Shown: positions 27,725-35,657, counted from the first letter of the stretch. The stretch is 64,000 bases of DNA from Candidatus Gastranaerophilales bacterium (GCA_910587245.1 CAJULX010000005.1:20139-84138); one strand, 5' to 3'. Made by a program: numbers and translations. The notes: a model not told the origin generated them from the sequence alone.

Positions 27725-29095
27725 AGTAATTTCAGAGTTTAATTCCTGTAAAATGCCTTGTTTTATCTCTAAAACGTCTGTTCCAAGGTTCTCTAATACT
27801 TTCATAGCAAGGCAATCAGGCTGTTTTGTAATAGCATAGAGCAGGTGTTCGGATACTATTTTTGTTTTTCCATGGCGTTTTGCCGCATCATAAGCGATAT
27901 CCAGCATTTTTTTAGCACGCAGGGAATATTCAAAATCGTTTTCATTTTCTTCAACGCTGTATCCTACAAGGCTTTCCACCTCGCGGCGAGCGTCTTTTAA
28001 GCCTATACCAAGCTTTTTCAAAACTTCATAAGCAATATTCGGACGGCTTAATATACCAAGTAAAATCATTTCGGTGCCTACGGTTTTTTTGTTGAAATTT
28101 GCCGCTTCATTTTTTGCAAAACGAAGAATAGCAAGAGTTTCGGGCACATTTGAAGAAGAATTTATATCTTTTACAAGAGTTTCTTCAAAATTCAGGGTAT
28201 GGCTTGATAATTTATCAAAAATTTTATATGCTATACCTGTTTTTGACCTTAAAATGCCTAAAACTATGTGCTCGGGGCGGATTTCAACAGAACCCATCTC
28301 ACGCGCGGTGTCAAGGCTCAAAAGCATTGCCCTGAAAGCATTCGGGGTAAAAATTATTTTTCTTTCGCCGTATTCTTCATTTCTATCGGAGAAATTTTTT
28401 AATTCATCATCAAAGCTTTCTTTAGATATACCGTAGCTTTCAAGGATTTTTGTAATATCATTATCAGGATTATCCAGAATGGATTCTATAATCTGTTCTG
28501 TCCCCAAAATTTCATAGCCCATCGTGGAAAGTTTTGACTGAGCGGTTTTTAAGAGATTTGAAACAGTCTGTTCATTATTCAAGAGACTGTCGATATTTTT
28601 AAAAGTCTGGCTCGGGGTCTCCTGTTTTTCGGGGTGTTTATATGAATTTTTATTTGAATTTTTCTCAATAAGACGGCATAAATTGCTCACAATTTTTTCT
28701 TCATCAATATCAAATTCTCTTAAAATTTCATATGCGCCCGAATTTTTAGAGAAAAATATCGCCAAAGCAATGTGGGCGGGTAAAATCAGCGGATTATTAT
28801 ACTGTTTTGCAATTTCAACCGATTTTTCAAGAATACTTTTTGCACTCGCCGAAAACGAGATATATTCGCGCATTTTGGGTTTTCGTTTTGACGAAATTTT
28901 TTGATTAATAAGTGCAATTAATGTGTCTTTATCAATTTTTTCAGCACCGATTAATTTTGCCTCAACCCCTTTATTATTAAGGGCAAGAGCAAGCAAGACG
29001 TGTTCGGAATATACTTTATCCGAGCCGAAATTTCCTGCCTGAATCTGCGCATTTTGTACAATATCAATTGCTTTTTGAGTAAATTTTTCTAGCAT
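27707..29095 (-). CDS. Protein of three Clp_N-type repeats without ATPase
   Basis: 462 residues. Three copies of the ClpA/ClpC N-terminal repeat domain: about 1-145 (EKFTQKAIDIVQNAQ, VYSEHVLLALAL), about 165-305 (TEQIIESILD, RPEHIVLGILRS) and about 310-460 (TEMILLGILSRP, VSEHLLYAITKQ). No Walker motif and no AAA+ domain. Clp_N domains recognise substrates and adaptors, so this may be an adaptor, decoy or regulator of a ClpC-type unfoldase encoded elsewhere. Confidence 0.8.
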   Translation of the reverse strand: MLEKFTQKAIDIVQNAQIQAGNFGSDKVYSEHVLLALALNNKGVEAKLIGAEKIDKDTLIALINQKISSKRKPKMREYISFSASAKSILEKSVEIAKQYNNPLILPAHIALAIFFSKNSGAYEILREFDIDEEKIVSNLCRLIEKNSNKNSYKHPEKQETPSQTFKNIDSLLNNEQTVSNLLKTAQSKLSTMGYEILGTEQIIESILDNPDNDITKILESYGISKESFDDELKNFSDRNEEYGERKIIFTPNAFRAMLLSLDTAREMGSVEIRPEHIVLGILRSKTGIAYKIFDKLSSHTLNFEETLVKDINSSSNVPETLAILRFAKNEAANFNKKTVGTEMILLGILSRPNIAYEVLKKLGIGLKDARREVESLVGYSVEENENDFEYSLRAKKMLDIAYDAAKRHGKTKIVSEHLLYAITKQPDCLAMKVLENLGTDVLEIKQGILQELNSEITKNIEY

Positions 29096-29227
29096 ATTTT
29101 TAAATTTTACACTATTTTTGGATGGTTGTATATAAAATATCTTTGTAAAGTTATGTAAATTTTAATACAAAAAAAGTAAAGAAAATTATTCAGTATTGTT
29201 ATATAGTGTGTAGGTTAAGGATTTTTT

Positions 29228-29851
29228 ATGAATATTAACGCAGTTTCGACAGGTTACCAACCCGCAAAAGCATATAATACCGTAAATTTTAAAGGAGTAC
29301 ATAAAGCTGCGGCACAGCTTGCAAATGCAGGTACAGCACAAAAAACAGCCGGCAAAACAGGGCGAATAGGACAATTCTTTTCCAAAGTTTCACATTCAAT
29401 AGGAAACGCTTGTTCTAAAGTTTTTTCAGGGATGAAAAAGGCTGCAATAACTGCTTATAATTTTACTGCAAAAGGAATTCATACCGCTTTAAATGCCGCA
29501 AAATCTGCAGGGAAGAAAATTTCCGATACCGTATCGAACTTTTTTAAAAGCTTTAAAAACAAAAAACATATAAATATAAATTCCAAAAACGGCACCACCG
29601 TAATTCAAATCGGCAAAGGCAAAACAACAGCGGCGCCCGACAGCACTCTTATTGTTTCCATAAAAGATAAGAATATAGCCGTTAACGGAAAAATTTATCA
29701 ATATGACGGCAAACTGCCCGAAGGCATGAAAATTTTACCTGACGGCTTTCATATGGAAGGCTCCAACAATATAAAAGATTTCAGCCGTAAAATAAAAGAA
29801 TTTGCTCAGAATGTTGAAAAAGACGGAAAATTAATAGGAATTAAAAAATAA
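29228..29851 (+). CDS. FKG-motif basic protein of unknown function
   Basis: 207 residues. Starts MNINAVSTGYQPAKAYNTVN, then FKG at residues 21-23. A lysine- and alanine-rich region (about 40-115) and a beta-rich C-terminal half (VIQIGKGKTT, LIVSIKDKNIAVNG) follow. No signal peptide. AAGGA sits about 7 nt before the ATG. The short FKG element recurs in the unrelated genes at 47828 and 49434. Confidence 0.7.
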   Translation: MNINAVSTGYQPAKAYNTVNFKGVHKAAAQLANAGTAQKTAGKTGRIGQFFSKVSHSIGNACSKVFSGMKKAAITAYNFTAKGIHTALNAAKSAGKKISDTVSNFFKSFKNKKHININSKNGTTVIQIGKGKTTAAPDSTLIVSIKDKNIAVNGKIYQYDGKLPEGMKILPDGFHMEGSNNIKDFSRKIKEFAQNVEKDGKLIGIKK

Positions 29852-29862
29852 AAAATTACTTC

Positions 29863-29883
29863 GCCTTTATTTAAAGGCTTTAT
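29863..29883. terminator. Short hairpin between convergent genes
   Basis: GCCTTT-ATTT-AAAGGC, followed by TTTAT on the plus strand and a T-rich run on the minus strand. Likely weak bidirectional terminator between the FKG gene and dtd. Confidence 0.4.
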
Positions 29884-29887
29884 CCGC

Positions 29888-30391
29888 TCAGGGCAGGATA
29901 ATCGTAACGGGACCGTCATTTATAAGGGAAATTTTCATATCCGCCGCAAAAATGCCTGTTTGAATTGATTTTATTTCGCCATCACCTGTTTTAGAAAGAG
30001 TTTCCGCCGCAGAGCGTAATTTTAAAACAAAATCTTCATACATTTTTTTAGCCGCCGCAGGTTCCATAGCATTATCAAAACTCGGGCGGGTGCCTTTTTT
30101 GCAATTTGCGGCAAGTGTAAATTGAGATACTACAAGGATTTCACCCCTAATATCCAAAAGGGAGCGGTTCATTTTGCCTGTTTCATCTTCAAAAATGCGG
30201 AGCTTCAAAATTTTATTTACAAAATAATCCAAAACACCGTCGCTATCAAGCTTTTTACCGCCGAATTCACCGCCGTTTTCATCTCCTTTTTCAGCGCAAA
30301 AGAAGACTAAAAGCCCCTTGTTTATAGAGGAGAAGGCGTTACCTTCTATAGTAACGCCTGCCTCTTTTACTCTTTGAATAACAAATTTCAT
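29888..30391 (-). CDS. dtd: D-aminoacyl-tRNA deacylase
   Basis: 167 residues. Hydrolyses D-aminoacyl and Gly-Ala mischarged tRNAs. Signature motifs SQFTLAANCKKGTRPSF and the C-terminal NDGPVTI are present. An insertion around residues 35-50 (GDENGGEFGGKKLDSDG) makes it longer than the usual 145-150. It follows rpsA after 9 nt. Confidence 0.93.
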   Translation of the reverse strand: MKFVIQRVKEAGVTIEGNAFSSINKGLLVFFCAEKGDENGGEFGGKKLDSDGVLDYFVNKILKLRIFEDETGKMNRSLLDIRGEILVVSQFTLAANCKKGTRPSFDNAMEPAAAKKMYEDFVLKLRSAAETLSKTGDGEIKSIQTGIFAADMKISLINDGPVTIILP

Positions 30392-30400
30392 ATTGTTAAT

Positions 30401-31507
30401 CTACTCTGCTGCAGCTTCCGTGTTTTGTGCTTCTCTTGCAGCTTTGATATCTTTAATTGAAAGCCCGATTCTGTGCTCTTGAGGAGTGAATTTTTTGATT
30501 AAAACTTCCACCTTATCCCCTAATGAGAACATATTTTGAACATTTACAAATTCTTCAGAGATTTCAGAAGAAGGAAGCAGAGCTTCAACGCCCGGGTAAA
30601 TATTGATAAATGCGCCGAAAGATGTGATTTTATTGATTGTGCCTTCGATAATATCGCCTTCTTTTAATTTATCAACAATTTCATCCCAAGGGTTTGCACC
30701 CATTCTTTTAAGAGATAGGCTGATTCTTTTAAGTTCTTCATCAATTTTAATAACTTTAACCTGAATTTTCTGCCCTAAAGTTACAACATCAGAGGGGTGT
30801 TTAATTCTTTCCCAGCTGATTTCGGAAATGGGAAGAAGACCGTCAATACCGTCGATATCAACAAATGCGCCGAAATCTGCAATTCTAACGATTTCACCTT
30901 CAACGATTTGATCAACCGCAAGTCTTGAAATAACTTCATCCGCAACAAGTTCTCTCTGCTGAGTGTAAACCTGTCTTTGAGACAGGATAAGTTTATTTCT
31001 TTTAGGATCGGCTTCAAGGATTTTAACTTCAATTTCCTGACCGATTTGCGTATCAAGAGGTGAGCCCGTTCTTAATTGAGAAGAAGGAACAAAACCTCTC
31101 AGGCCTTCAATTTCAGCAATCAAGCCGCCTTTAACGGATGATACAACTTTAGCCATAACGTTTTCGTTTGCGCTTTTAAGTTCTGAAAGCTTCTGCCATG
31201 CTTGAGCACAGGATAATTTCTTTAATGAAAGAGTAGCTACTTCATCATCTTCTTCATCTTTCATAACGTAAAATTCTTTTTCTTCCCAGAGTTTGATTAA
31301 TTCGTCAGGGTTTTGTTCAGGGAAGTTGATAACTTCTTTAATAGGAAGAAAAGCTTCCGTTTTTGCACCGATATCAACAAGGTAGCCGTCTTTTTCTTTT
31401 TTTACGGCAACACCTTTAACGACGTCAGCCACATTTAATTTGTAGGTGTAAGAGTCTTGAAGCATTTTTTCAAAATCTTCAGCGCTCATCATTTCTTTTT
31501 GTGTCAT
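30401..31507 (-). CDS. rpsA: Ribosomal protein S1
   Basis: 368 residues with four S1 RNA-binding repeats at about 25-90, 110-175, 195-265 and 280-350; the third and fourth are best conserved (IVEGEIVRIADFGAFVDI and IIEGTINKITSFGAFINI). It brings mRNA to the ribosome. Order ispH-rpsA-dtd on one strand; ispH and S1 are neighbours or fused in other bacteria. AAAGGAAAA precedes the ATG. Confidence 0.92.
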   Translation of the reverse strand: MTQKEMMSAEDFEKMLQDSYTYKLNVADVVKGVAVKKEKDGYLVDIGAKTEAFLPIKEVINFPEQNPDELIKLWEEKEFYVMKDEEDDEVATLSLKKLSCAQAWQKLSELKSANENVMAKVVSSVKGGLIAEIEGLRGFVPSSQLRTGSPLDTQIGQEIEVKILEADPKRNKLILSQRQVYTQQRELVADEVISRLAVDQIVEGEIVRIADFGAFVDIDGIDGLLPISEISWERIKHPSDVVTLGQKIQVKVIKIDEELKRISLSLKRMGANPWDEIVDKLKEGDIIEGTINKITSFGAFINIYPGVEALLPSSEISEEFVNVQNMFSLGDKVEVLIKKFTPQEHRIGLSIKDIKAAREAQNTEAAAE

Positions 31508-31556
31508 TTTTATATTTTCCTTTCGTTTGTTTTTGTTTTTCTTCTTTACGCCTGTT

Positions 31557-32459
31557 TTAATATGTTTTAAGGCGCTCCAGTACTTTATTTATAATATAAT
31601 CAGGCGTTGAGGCTCCTGCCGTAACCCCTATATTATCAGCCTTTTCAATTAATTCCTTATGGTTATCCAGCTCATTATCGCATTCTATATGGATTGTTTT
31701 TGTCAAAGGAGTTAAAATTTCAGCCAGGTGTGTGGTATTTGCGCTTTTTTTAGAACCCACAACCACCATCAAATCCGATTCTTTAGCCAGATTTTTAGCT
31801 TCATTCTGCCTTAAGGAGGTTGAAGCGCAGATGGTGTTTATTATTCTTAATTCTTTTGAAAGGGGCGCAAGGTAATCCATTACTTCTTTTAAATATTCGA
31901 TTCTCTGTGTAGTTTGGATCACAATGCCTATTTTACGCTCTTTTTTAATTGTTTCTTCAATGGCTTTCAGAGCTTCAAGGTTTTTTGCAACATAAACTCT
32001 TTCTTTATTTTGTGCAAATTTTTGCGCATCGGCGCGGATTGCAATAACTTCGGGGTGTTCATCCTTGCCGAGAATTATTACAAAATAATCTTCTTTTGCA
32101 AGCTGAACCGCTCTATCTTGCACTTTTTTCACATCGGGGCAGGTTAAATCAACAAGTTCAAACCCTTTATTTTTAATATCTTCAAAAACGTCATATCCTG
32201 CGCCATGGCTTCTTATAACGCAAATTCCTTCCCCGTTTTCGGGAAGTTCATCCACCGTTTTAATTCCAAGTTTTTCAAGTTCGCTTATAACCTGCGAATT
32301 ATGAATTAATTCCCCTAAAACATAAATTTCTTTACCGGGGTTTTGGTGTTTTAATTTTTTTGTTGTTTCAACGGCCCTTTTAACGCCGTAGCAAAAGCCC
32401 GCATGGACTGCTAATTTTATATTTTTTGCCGATTTTTCGGTATTTTCCGTGGTAATAAT
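31557..32459 (-). CDS. ispH: 4-hydroxy-3-methylbut-2-enyl diphosphate reductase, start unclear
   Basis: Last enzyme of the MEP isoprenoid pathway, a [4Fe-4S] protein. The frame reads through the N-terminal motif HAGFCYGVKRAVE (first cluster cysteine), ELIHN, DLTCPDVKKVQ (second), the STTHLAE-like NTTHLAE, TICASTSLRQ (third) and AGASTPDYII. No ATG, GTG or TTG exists in this frame upstream of the first cysteine. The given start is ATT at 32459, with AAAGGA 11 nt before it, giving 300 residues. Alternatives: a one-base insertion in the A6 run (32422-32427) that would join it to a GTG at 32469, or an ATA at 32420. The internal GTG at 32255 would delete the cluster ligand. Confidence 0.8.
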   Translation of the reverse strand: MITTENTEKSAKNIKLAVHAGFCYGVKRAVETTKKLKHQNPGKEIYVLGELIHNSQVISELEKLGIKTVDELPENGEGICVIRSHGAGYDVFEDIKNKGFELVDLTCPDVKKVQDRAVQLAKEDYFVIILGKDEHPEVIAIRADAQKFAQNKERVYVAKNLEALKAIEETIKKERKIGIVIQTTQRIEYLKEVMDYLAPLSKELRIINTICASTSLRQNEAKNLAKESDLMVVVGSKKSANTTHLAEILTPLTKTIHIECDNELDNHKELIEKADNIGVTAGASTPDYIINKVLERLKTY

Positions 32460-32610
32460 TAGGGTTCACATCCTTTAAATAGAGTCGCCGCGCTAAAATA
32501 TTATTAACGGGACGCTGAAATTATTAAATCACAGACATATTTCAAAAACAATAATTTTACATATTTTCTTTTATGGTAGAATTGTTTCAACAGAAAATAC
32601 AGAGGAAAAA

Positions 32611-33234
32611 TTGAACAAAGAGGATGTTTTAAAGGATATAATTTACTGGGCGGGGCGCTCTTATAAAGCAAAAATGGTTCCTGCAACAAGCGGAAATATT
32701 TCAAGGCTGGAAGACAACACTGTTTTTATGTCGCGCTCGGGTGTATGCCTCGGGGATATGTGGAATGAGGATGTTTCGGAGCTTGATTTAAGCGGAAATA
32801 TTTTAAACGGGGTAAAACCTTCAAGCGAAAAATTAATGCACCTTGAAATTTACAAAAAAAGACCTGATATCAAGACTGTAATTCACATACACTGCCCTTA
32901 TATTACATCTTTTGCGGTATGTCATAAAAAAATGGATGAGCCCATTTTGCCTGAATTTATTTTTAATTTCGGTACAATACCATCCGCAAAATACGCGCTT
33001 CCAAGCTCAAAGGAGCTTGCGGATGAAATCAGCGGATATTTTGAAAACGGGAATAATGCGGTATTAATGGAAAATCACGGGCTTGTAGCGGGCGGTGCAA
33101 CTTTAAAAGAAACATTTTACAGGCTTGAGAGCATTCAAGCATATGCAAAAACTTATTTTGCGGCAAAATTTTTAGGAAAAATCCATACATTAAATAAAGA
33201 TGAAATCAAAAAAATTCAAGATTTGAAAGGATAG
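32611..33234 (+). CDS. Class II aldolase/epimerase-like protein
   Basis: 207 residues. AraD/FucA-type zinc fold: SGNISRLEDN, SRSG, zinc ligands in VIHIHCPY (about 93-96) and ENHG (about 151). Substrate unknown; MtnB-like dehydratases also share this fold. The start is TTG with AGAGGA 5 nt upstream. thiC follows after 4 nt, so a link to thiamine or a related pathway is likely. Upstream I see no TPP riboswitch pattern. Confidence 0.8.
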   Translation: MNKEDVLKDIIYWAGRSYKAKMVPATSGNISRLEDNTVFMSRSGVCLGDMWNEDVSELDLSGNILNGVKPSSEKLMHLEIYKKRPDIKTVIHIHCPYITSFAVCHKKMDEPILPEFIFNFGTIPSAKYALPSSKELADEISGYFENGNNAVLMENHGLVAGGATLKETFYRLESIQAYAKTYFAAKFLGKIHTLNKDEIKKIQDLKG

Positions 33235-33238
33235 TAAA

Positions 33239-34519
33239 ATGATAACCGATGTTAAAACCCAGATAATAAGTGCAAATGAAGGAATTATAACCGATGAAAT
33301 GCGCTATGTAGCAGAATATGAAGGCGTAACCCCGGAATTTGTAATGGAAGGGGTAAAAAACGGAACAATTGTTATTTTAAAAAACAATCAGCGCAAAAAT
33401 TCAATCCCTGTGGGCGTTGGCGAAGGGTTGAGCGTTAAAATTAATGCAAACATCGGAACTTCAAACGAAAAATCAGGGCTTGAAAATGAACTTAAAAAGG
33501 TGAAAATTATTGAAGAAACAGGCGCTGACGTTTTAATGGATCTGTCAACAGGAAAAGGAATTGATGAAGTCCGCGCGCGGATAATAGCTTCAACAAAGCT
33601 TCCTATCGGCACGGTTCCTATGTATCAGGCAGGAAAAGAAGCGCTTGATGAATATAAAAATATTGCAAAATTAAGCAAGGAAAAATTGTTTTCAGATATT
33701 GAAAAACAATGCAGAGACGGGGTTGATTTTATTACGGTGCACTGTGGGGTTACAAAATTTGTAATTGACCAATTGGAAAAACAAAAAAGGGTAACAGGGA
33801 TTGTATCAAGGGGCGGAGCAATGCTTGCCTGCTGGATAAAAGCAACGGGCAAGGAAAACCCTTTATATGAATATTACGATGAGCTTTTAGAAATTGTTAA
33901 AAAATATGATGTAGTGCTTTCCTTAGGCGACGGATTGCGCCCCGGATGCGGAGCAGATGCGGGAGACAGAGCACAGGTAGCTGAAACAATTGTACTTGGC
34001 GAACTTGTAAAAAGAGCAAAGGCAAAAGGGGTTCAGGCTATGGTTGAAGGCCCGGGGCATGTACCTTTAAACCTTATACCGTCTATGATTCAGACAATTA
34101 AGCAGTTAACGGATAATGCGCCTTTATATGTCCTCGGGCCTCTGGTAACAGACATTGCACCGGGGTATGACCATATAACATCAGCTATCGGCGGAACGCT
34201 GGCTGCTTTAAACGGAGCGGATTTCTTATGTTACGTAACACCCGCAGAACACCTCGGCCTGCCCGATGTTAACGAGGTTCGCGAAGGGATTATGGCTTCA
34301 AAAATAGCAGCACATGCGGCAGATGTTGCAAGAGGAAACAAAAAAGCAATCGAAAGAGACAGAAAAATGTCAATTGCAAGAAAAGACCTTGACTGGAAGG
34401 GGCAGAAAGAATTATGCCTTGACCCTTCAAAGTTTGAGGGGATAAATTTTGAAGAAGAAAAACCCTGCACAATGTGCGGAGATTACTGCTCCATGAAGAT
34501 ATTCAGAGAGTATTTCTAA
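33239..34519 (+). CDS. thiC: Phosphomethylpyrimidine synthase ThiC (or HBI-synthase paralogue)
   Basis: 426 residues. A radical SAM enzyme that turns aminoimidazole ribotide into the thiamine pyrimidine. Core motifs SRGGAMLACWI, GDGLRPGCGADAGDRAQ, MVEGPGHVPL and DIAPGYDHITSAIGG are clear, and the C-terminal cluster motif is CTMCGDYC. Short form as in anaerobes. BzaF-type 5-hydroxybenzimidazole synthases look very similar and cannot be excluded. AAAGGA precedes the ATG; it is coupled to the aldolase. Confidence 0.9.
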   Translation: MITDVKTQIISANEGIITDEMRYVAEYEGVTPEFVMEGVKNGTIVILKNNQRKNSIPVGVGEGLSVKINANIGTSNEKSGLENELKKVKIIEETGADVLMDLSTGKGIDEVRARIIASTKLPIGTVPMYQAGKEALDEYKNIAKLSKEKLFSDIEKQCRDGVDFITVHCGVTKFVIDQLEKQKRVTGIVSRGGAMLACWIKATGKENPLYEYYDELLEIVKKYDVVLSLGDGLRPGCGADAGDRAQVAETIVLGELVKRAKAKGVQAMVEGPGHVPLNLIPSMIQTIKQLTDNAPLYVLGPLVTDIAPGYDHITSAIGGTLAALNGADFLCYVTPAEHLGLPDVNEVREGIMASKIAAHAADVARGNKKAIERDRKMSIARKDLDWKGQKELCLDPSKFEGINFEEEKPCTMCGDYCSMKIFREYF

Positions 34520-34538
34520 AAGGAACTTAAAGTATAAC

Positions 34539-34566
34539 TTGAAAAAAAATAAAAGAAGGCTATAAT
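34539..34566 (+). promoter_or_regulatory. Promoter of antisense RNA, type I-like locus 2
   Basis: TTGAAA (34539-34544), 16 nt, TATAAT (34561-34566), on the plus strand. It lies 20 nt after thiC but points into the convergent tiny ORF. Confidence 0.7.
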
Positions 34567-34572
34567 AAAAAT

Positions 34573-34632
34573 ATAGGGAAAAACTCTTAGGAGCGTCACA
34601 TCCCAAGAGTTTTCATTGCTTCCCTATTTAAT
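34573..34632 (+). ncRNA. Predicted antisense RNA, type I-like locus 2
   Basis: About 60 nt. AGGGAA at 34575 pairs with TTCCCT at 34620, enclosing AAAACTCTT / AAGAGTTTT (34580-34588 and 34605-34613). It overlaps the 3' end of the 25-residue peptide gene on the other strand. Predicted RNA antitoxin, by layout only. Confidence 0.55.
34580..34613. terminator. Shared hairpin, type I-like locus 2
   Basis: Nine-bp perfect stem plus an inner GGA/TCC, with T-rich sequence following on the minus strand. It would end the peptide mRNA and is also part of the antisense RNA. Confidence 0.6.
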
Positions 34633-34701
34633 CAAGATGTTAAGCGCTATGATTATTGCCAAAATAATTATTAGCGCTTTTTCAGTAATACTGAAAAACA
34701 T
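34624..34701 (-). CDS. 25-residue hydrophobic peptide, candidate type I toxin
   Basis: Too short for usual gene calling. Starts MFFSITEKAL and ends ALNILIK; about 15 successive residues are Ile, Leu or Ala, one membrane helix. AAAGGAGGTG, close to a perfect anti-16S match, is 8 nt before the ATG. The leader holds CACCTCCT (complement of 34751-34758), which can pair with and hide that site. The coding region itself folds into two hairpins: TTTTTCAGTA/TACTGAAAAA at 34678-34698, and AAGCGCTA/TAGCGCTT further in. These are the control features known for type I toxins. Confidence 0.65.
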   Translation of the reverse strand: MFFSITEKALIIILAIIIALNILIK

Positions 34702-34785
34702 TCTTTTCACCTCCTTTACCTGTTTATTCTACATTGCAAGTCTGTGCAGGAGGAGGTGCAAACAGGGCAAGCTACCCAAAAAATT

Positions 34786-34791
34786 ATTATA
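34786..34791 (-). promoter_or_regulatory. -10 box of type I-like peptide mRNA, locus 2
   Basis: TATAAT on the minus strand predicts an mRNA start near 34779 and a leader of about 78 nt beginning with a GGGTAGCTTGCCC hairpin. Confidence 0.55.
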
Positions 34792-34827
34792 CATTAAAAC
34801 ATTGGGCTATTAAAGAATATTGCTGCA

Positions 34828-35028
34828 TTAGGATAAAATTTCAAAAATTTCTTCGAGTTCTTTTGAGATGAGGGAAGCTATTATGGAGGCTTCGGGGGAG
34901 CATTCATCGGCGTATGCAATAAGCAGATTGTTTATTGATTCAATTTTTATAATGCGCTGTTCTATATCAAGAAATTTTTCCCTGTATTTTATGATATCAG
35001 AGTTTTTAGCATTATTTTGTTTTAACAT
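34828..35028 (-). CDS. Small unknown protein divergent from AbrB-like gene
   Basis: 66 residues, largely helical: DIIKYREKFLDIEQRIIKIE then an amphipathic ASLISKELEEIFEIL. GAGG lies about 6 nt before the ATG. It shares an operator-rich intergenic region with the AbrB-like gene. No family recognised. Confidence 0.6.
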   Translation of the reverse strand: MLKQNNAKNSDIIKYREKFLDIEQRIIKIESINNLLIAYADECSPEASIIASLISKELEEIFEILS

Positions 35029-35037
35029 ATCAGCCTC

Positions 35038-35111
35038 ACTTAAATATTATTTAAGTATTATAATAATATAAAATATATTTTTTTACAATATTATAATGAT
35101 ATTTAAGTATT
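35038..35111. promoter_or_regulatory. Operator repeats between divergent small genes
   Basis: A perfect inverted repeat ACTTAAATA-T-TATTTAAGT (35038-35056). Its right half, extended to TATTTAAGTATT, is repeated directly at 35100-35111, just before the -10 box of the AbrB-like gene. Both promoters could be controlled by one repressor. Confidence 0.6.
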
Positions 35112-35113
35112 GT

Positions 35114-35119
35114 TATAAT
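35114..35119 (+). promoter_or_regulatory. -10 box 6 nt before AbrB-like ATG
   Basis: A perfect TATAAT with six bases to ATG 35126 and no Shine-Dalgarno. Confidence 0.6.
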
Positions 35120-35125
35120 GACCTT

Positions 35126-35299
35126 ATGAAAAAGAAACTGGTAAAATTCGGCTCAAGTTATGGCGTTATTATTCCATCCACTCTTTTAGAACTGATGGAT
35201 GCCGATATGAATAATCTCAAAAATACAATGATTGATATTGATTACGATTCCACAAAAAAACAAATCATCCTAAAAAACCTTACGGTTATTGAAGAATAA
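35126..35299 (+). CDS. AbrB/MazE-like DNA-binding protein
   Basis: 57 residues. The swapped-hairpin pattern LVKFGSSYGVIIPSTLLELM is typical of SpoVT-AbrB/MazE domains. It probably represses the divergent promoter region. No MazF-like toxin is adjacent, so it need not be an antitoxin. Leaderless-type start. A small membrane protein gene follows with its own promoter. Confidence 0.7.
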   Translation: MKKKLVKFGSSYGVIIPSTLLELMDADMNNLKNTMIDIDYDSTKKQIILKNLTVIEE

Positions 35300-35302
35300 T
35301 GG

Positions 35303-35308
35303 TATAAT
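35303..35308 (+). promoter_or_regulatory. -10 box 7 nt before small membrane protein ATG
   Basis: TATAAT, then seven bases to ATG 35316, with no Shine-Dalgarno. Confidence 0.5.
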
Positions 35309-35315
35309 AAATTTT

Positions 35316-35534
35316 ATGGAAGATAAAGAATTTCAAAATCTGCTTGCAAAACGCGGACACCTTGTAACATTATTAATAGCAACCGTTACCGGAACAGTGG
35401 GCTTATTATATGTTCCATTTTCAGCTAAAACATGCATAATAGTGGCTGTTGGATTCTTTTTCATAGTAAATATAATTAAAAACCTTGTAAATGCCGATTT
35501 AAGAATCAGTGAAATAACAAAGACGGAGAAATAA
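35316..35534 (+). CDS. Small membrane protein with two helices
   Basis: 72 residues. After an 11-residue polar start, two hydrophobic stretches LVTLLIATVTGTVGLLYV and CIIVAVGFFFIVNII follow, then a polar tail. Its stop overlaps the next start (TAATG). Unknown function; probably an inner-membrane protein made with the two genes downstream. Confidence 0.65.
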   Translation: MEDKEFQNLLAKRGHLVTLLIATVTGTVGLLYVPFSAKTCIIVAVGFFFIVNIIKNLVNADLRISEITKTEK

Positions 35535-35653
35535 TGGAAATAGAAAATATTATTGAATGGGTAATGATTGTAACATTCTGCGCAGTTTCTTTGTGGGGAA
35601 TAAAAATGTTCAACGGAATGTTTCAATATAATTCAAAAGAAAAGAAACATTAA
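35534..35653 (+). CDS. 39-residue single-span membrane protein
   Basis: Starts MEIENIIEWVMIVTFCAVSL and ends with a basic tail (SKEKKH). One membrane helix at about 7-24. It overlaps the preceding stop by one base and ends 4 nt before the next gene, so translational coupling supports it as real despite its size. Confidence 0.6.
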   Translation: MEIENIIEWVMIVTFCAVSLWGIKMFNGMFQYNSKEKKH

Positions 35654-35657
35654 AGAA

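Noticed and set aside
32480..32610. TPP riboswitch before aldolase-thiC
   Set aside because: The conserved CUGAGA and related helix motifs are absent in this stretch.
35126..35299. MazEF toxin-antitoxin pair
   Set aside because: The AbrB-like protein has no adjacent MazF-like toxin; the divergent 66-residue protein does not resemble one.
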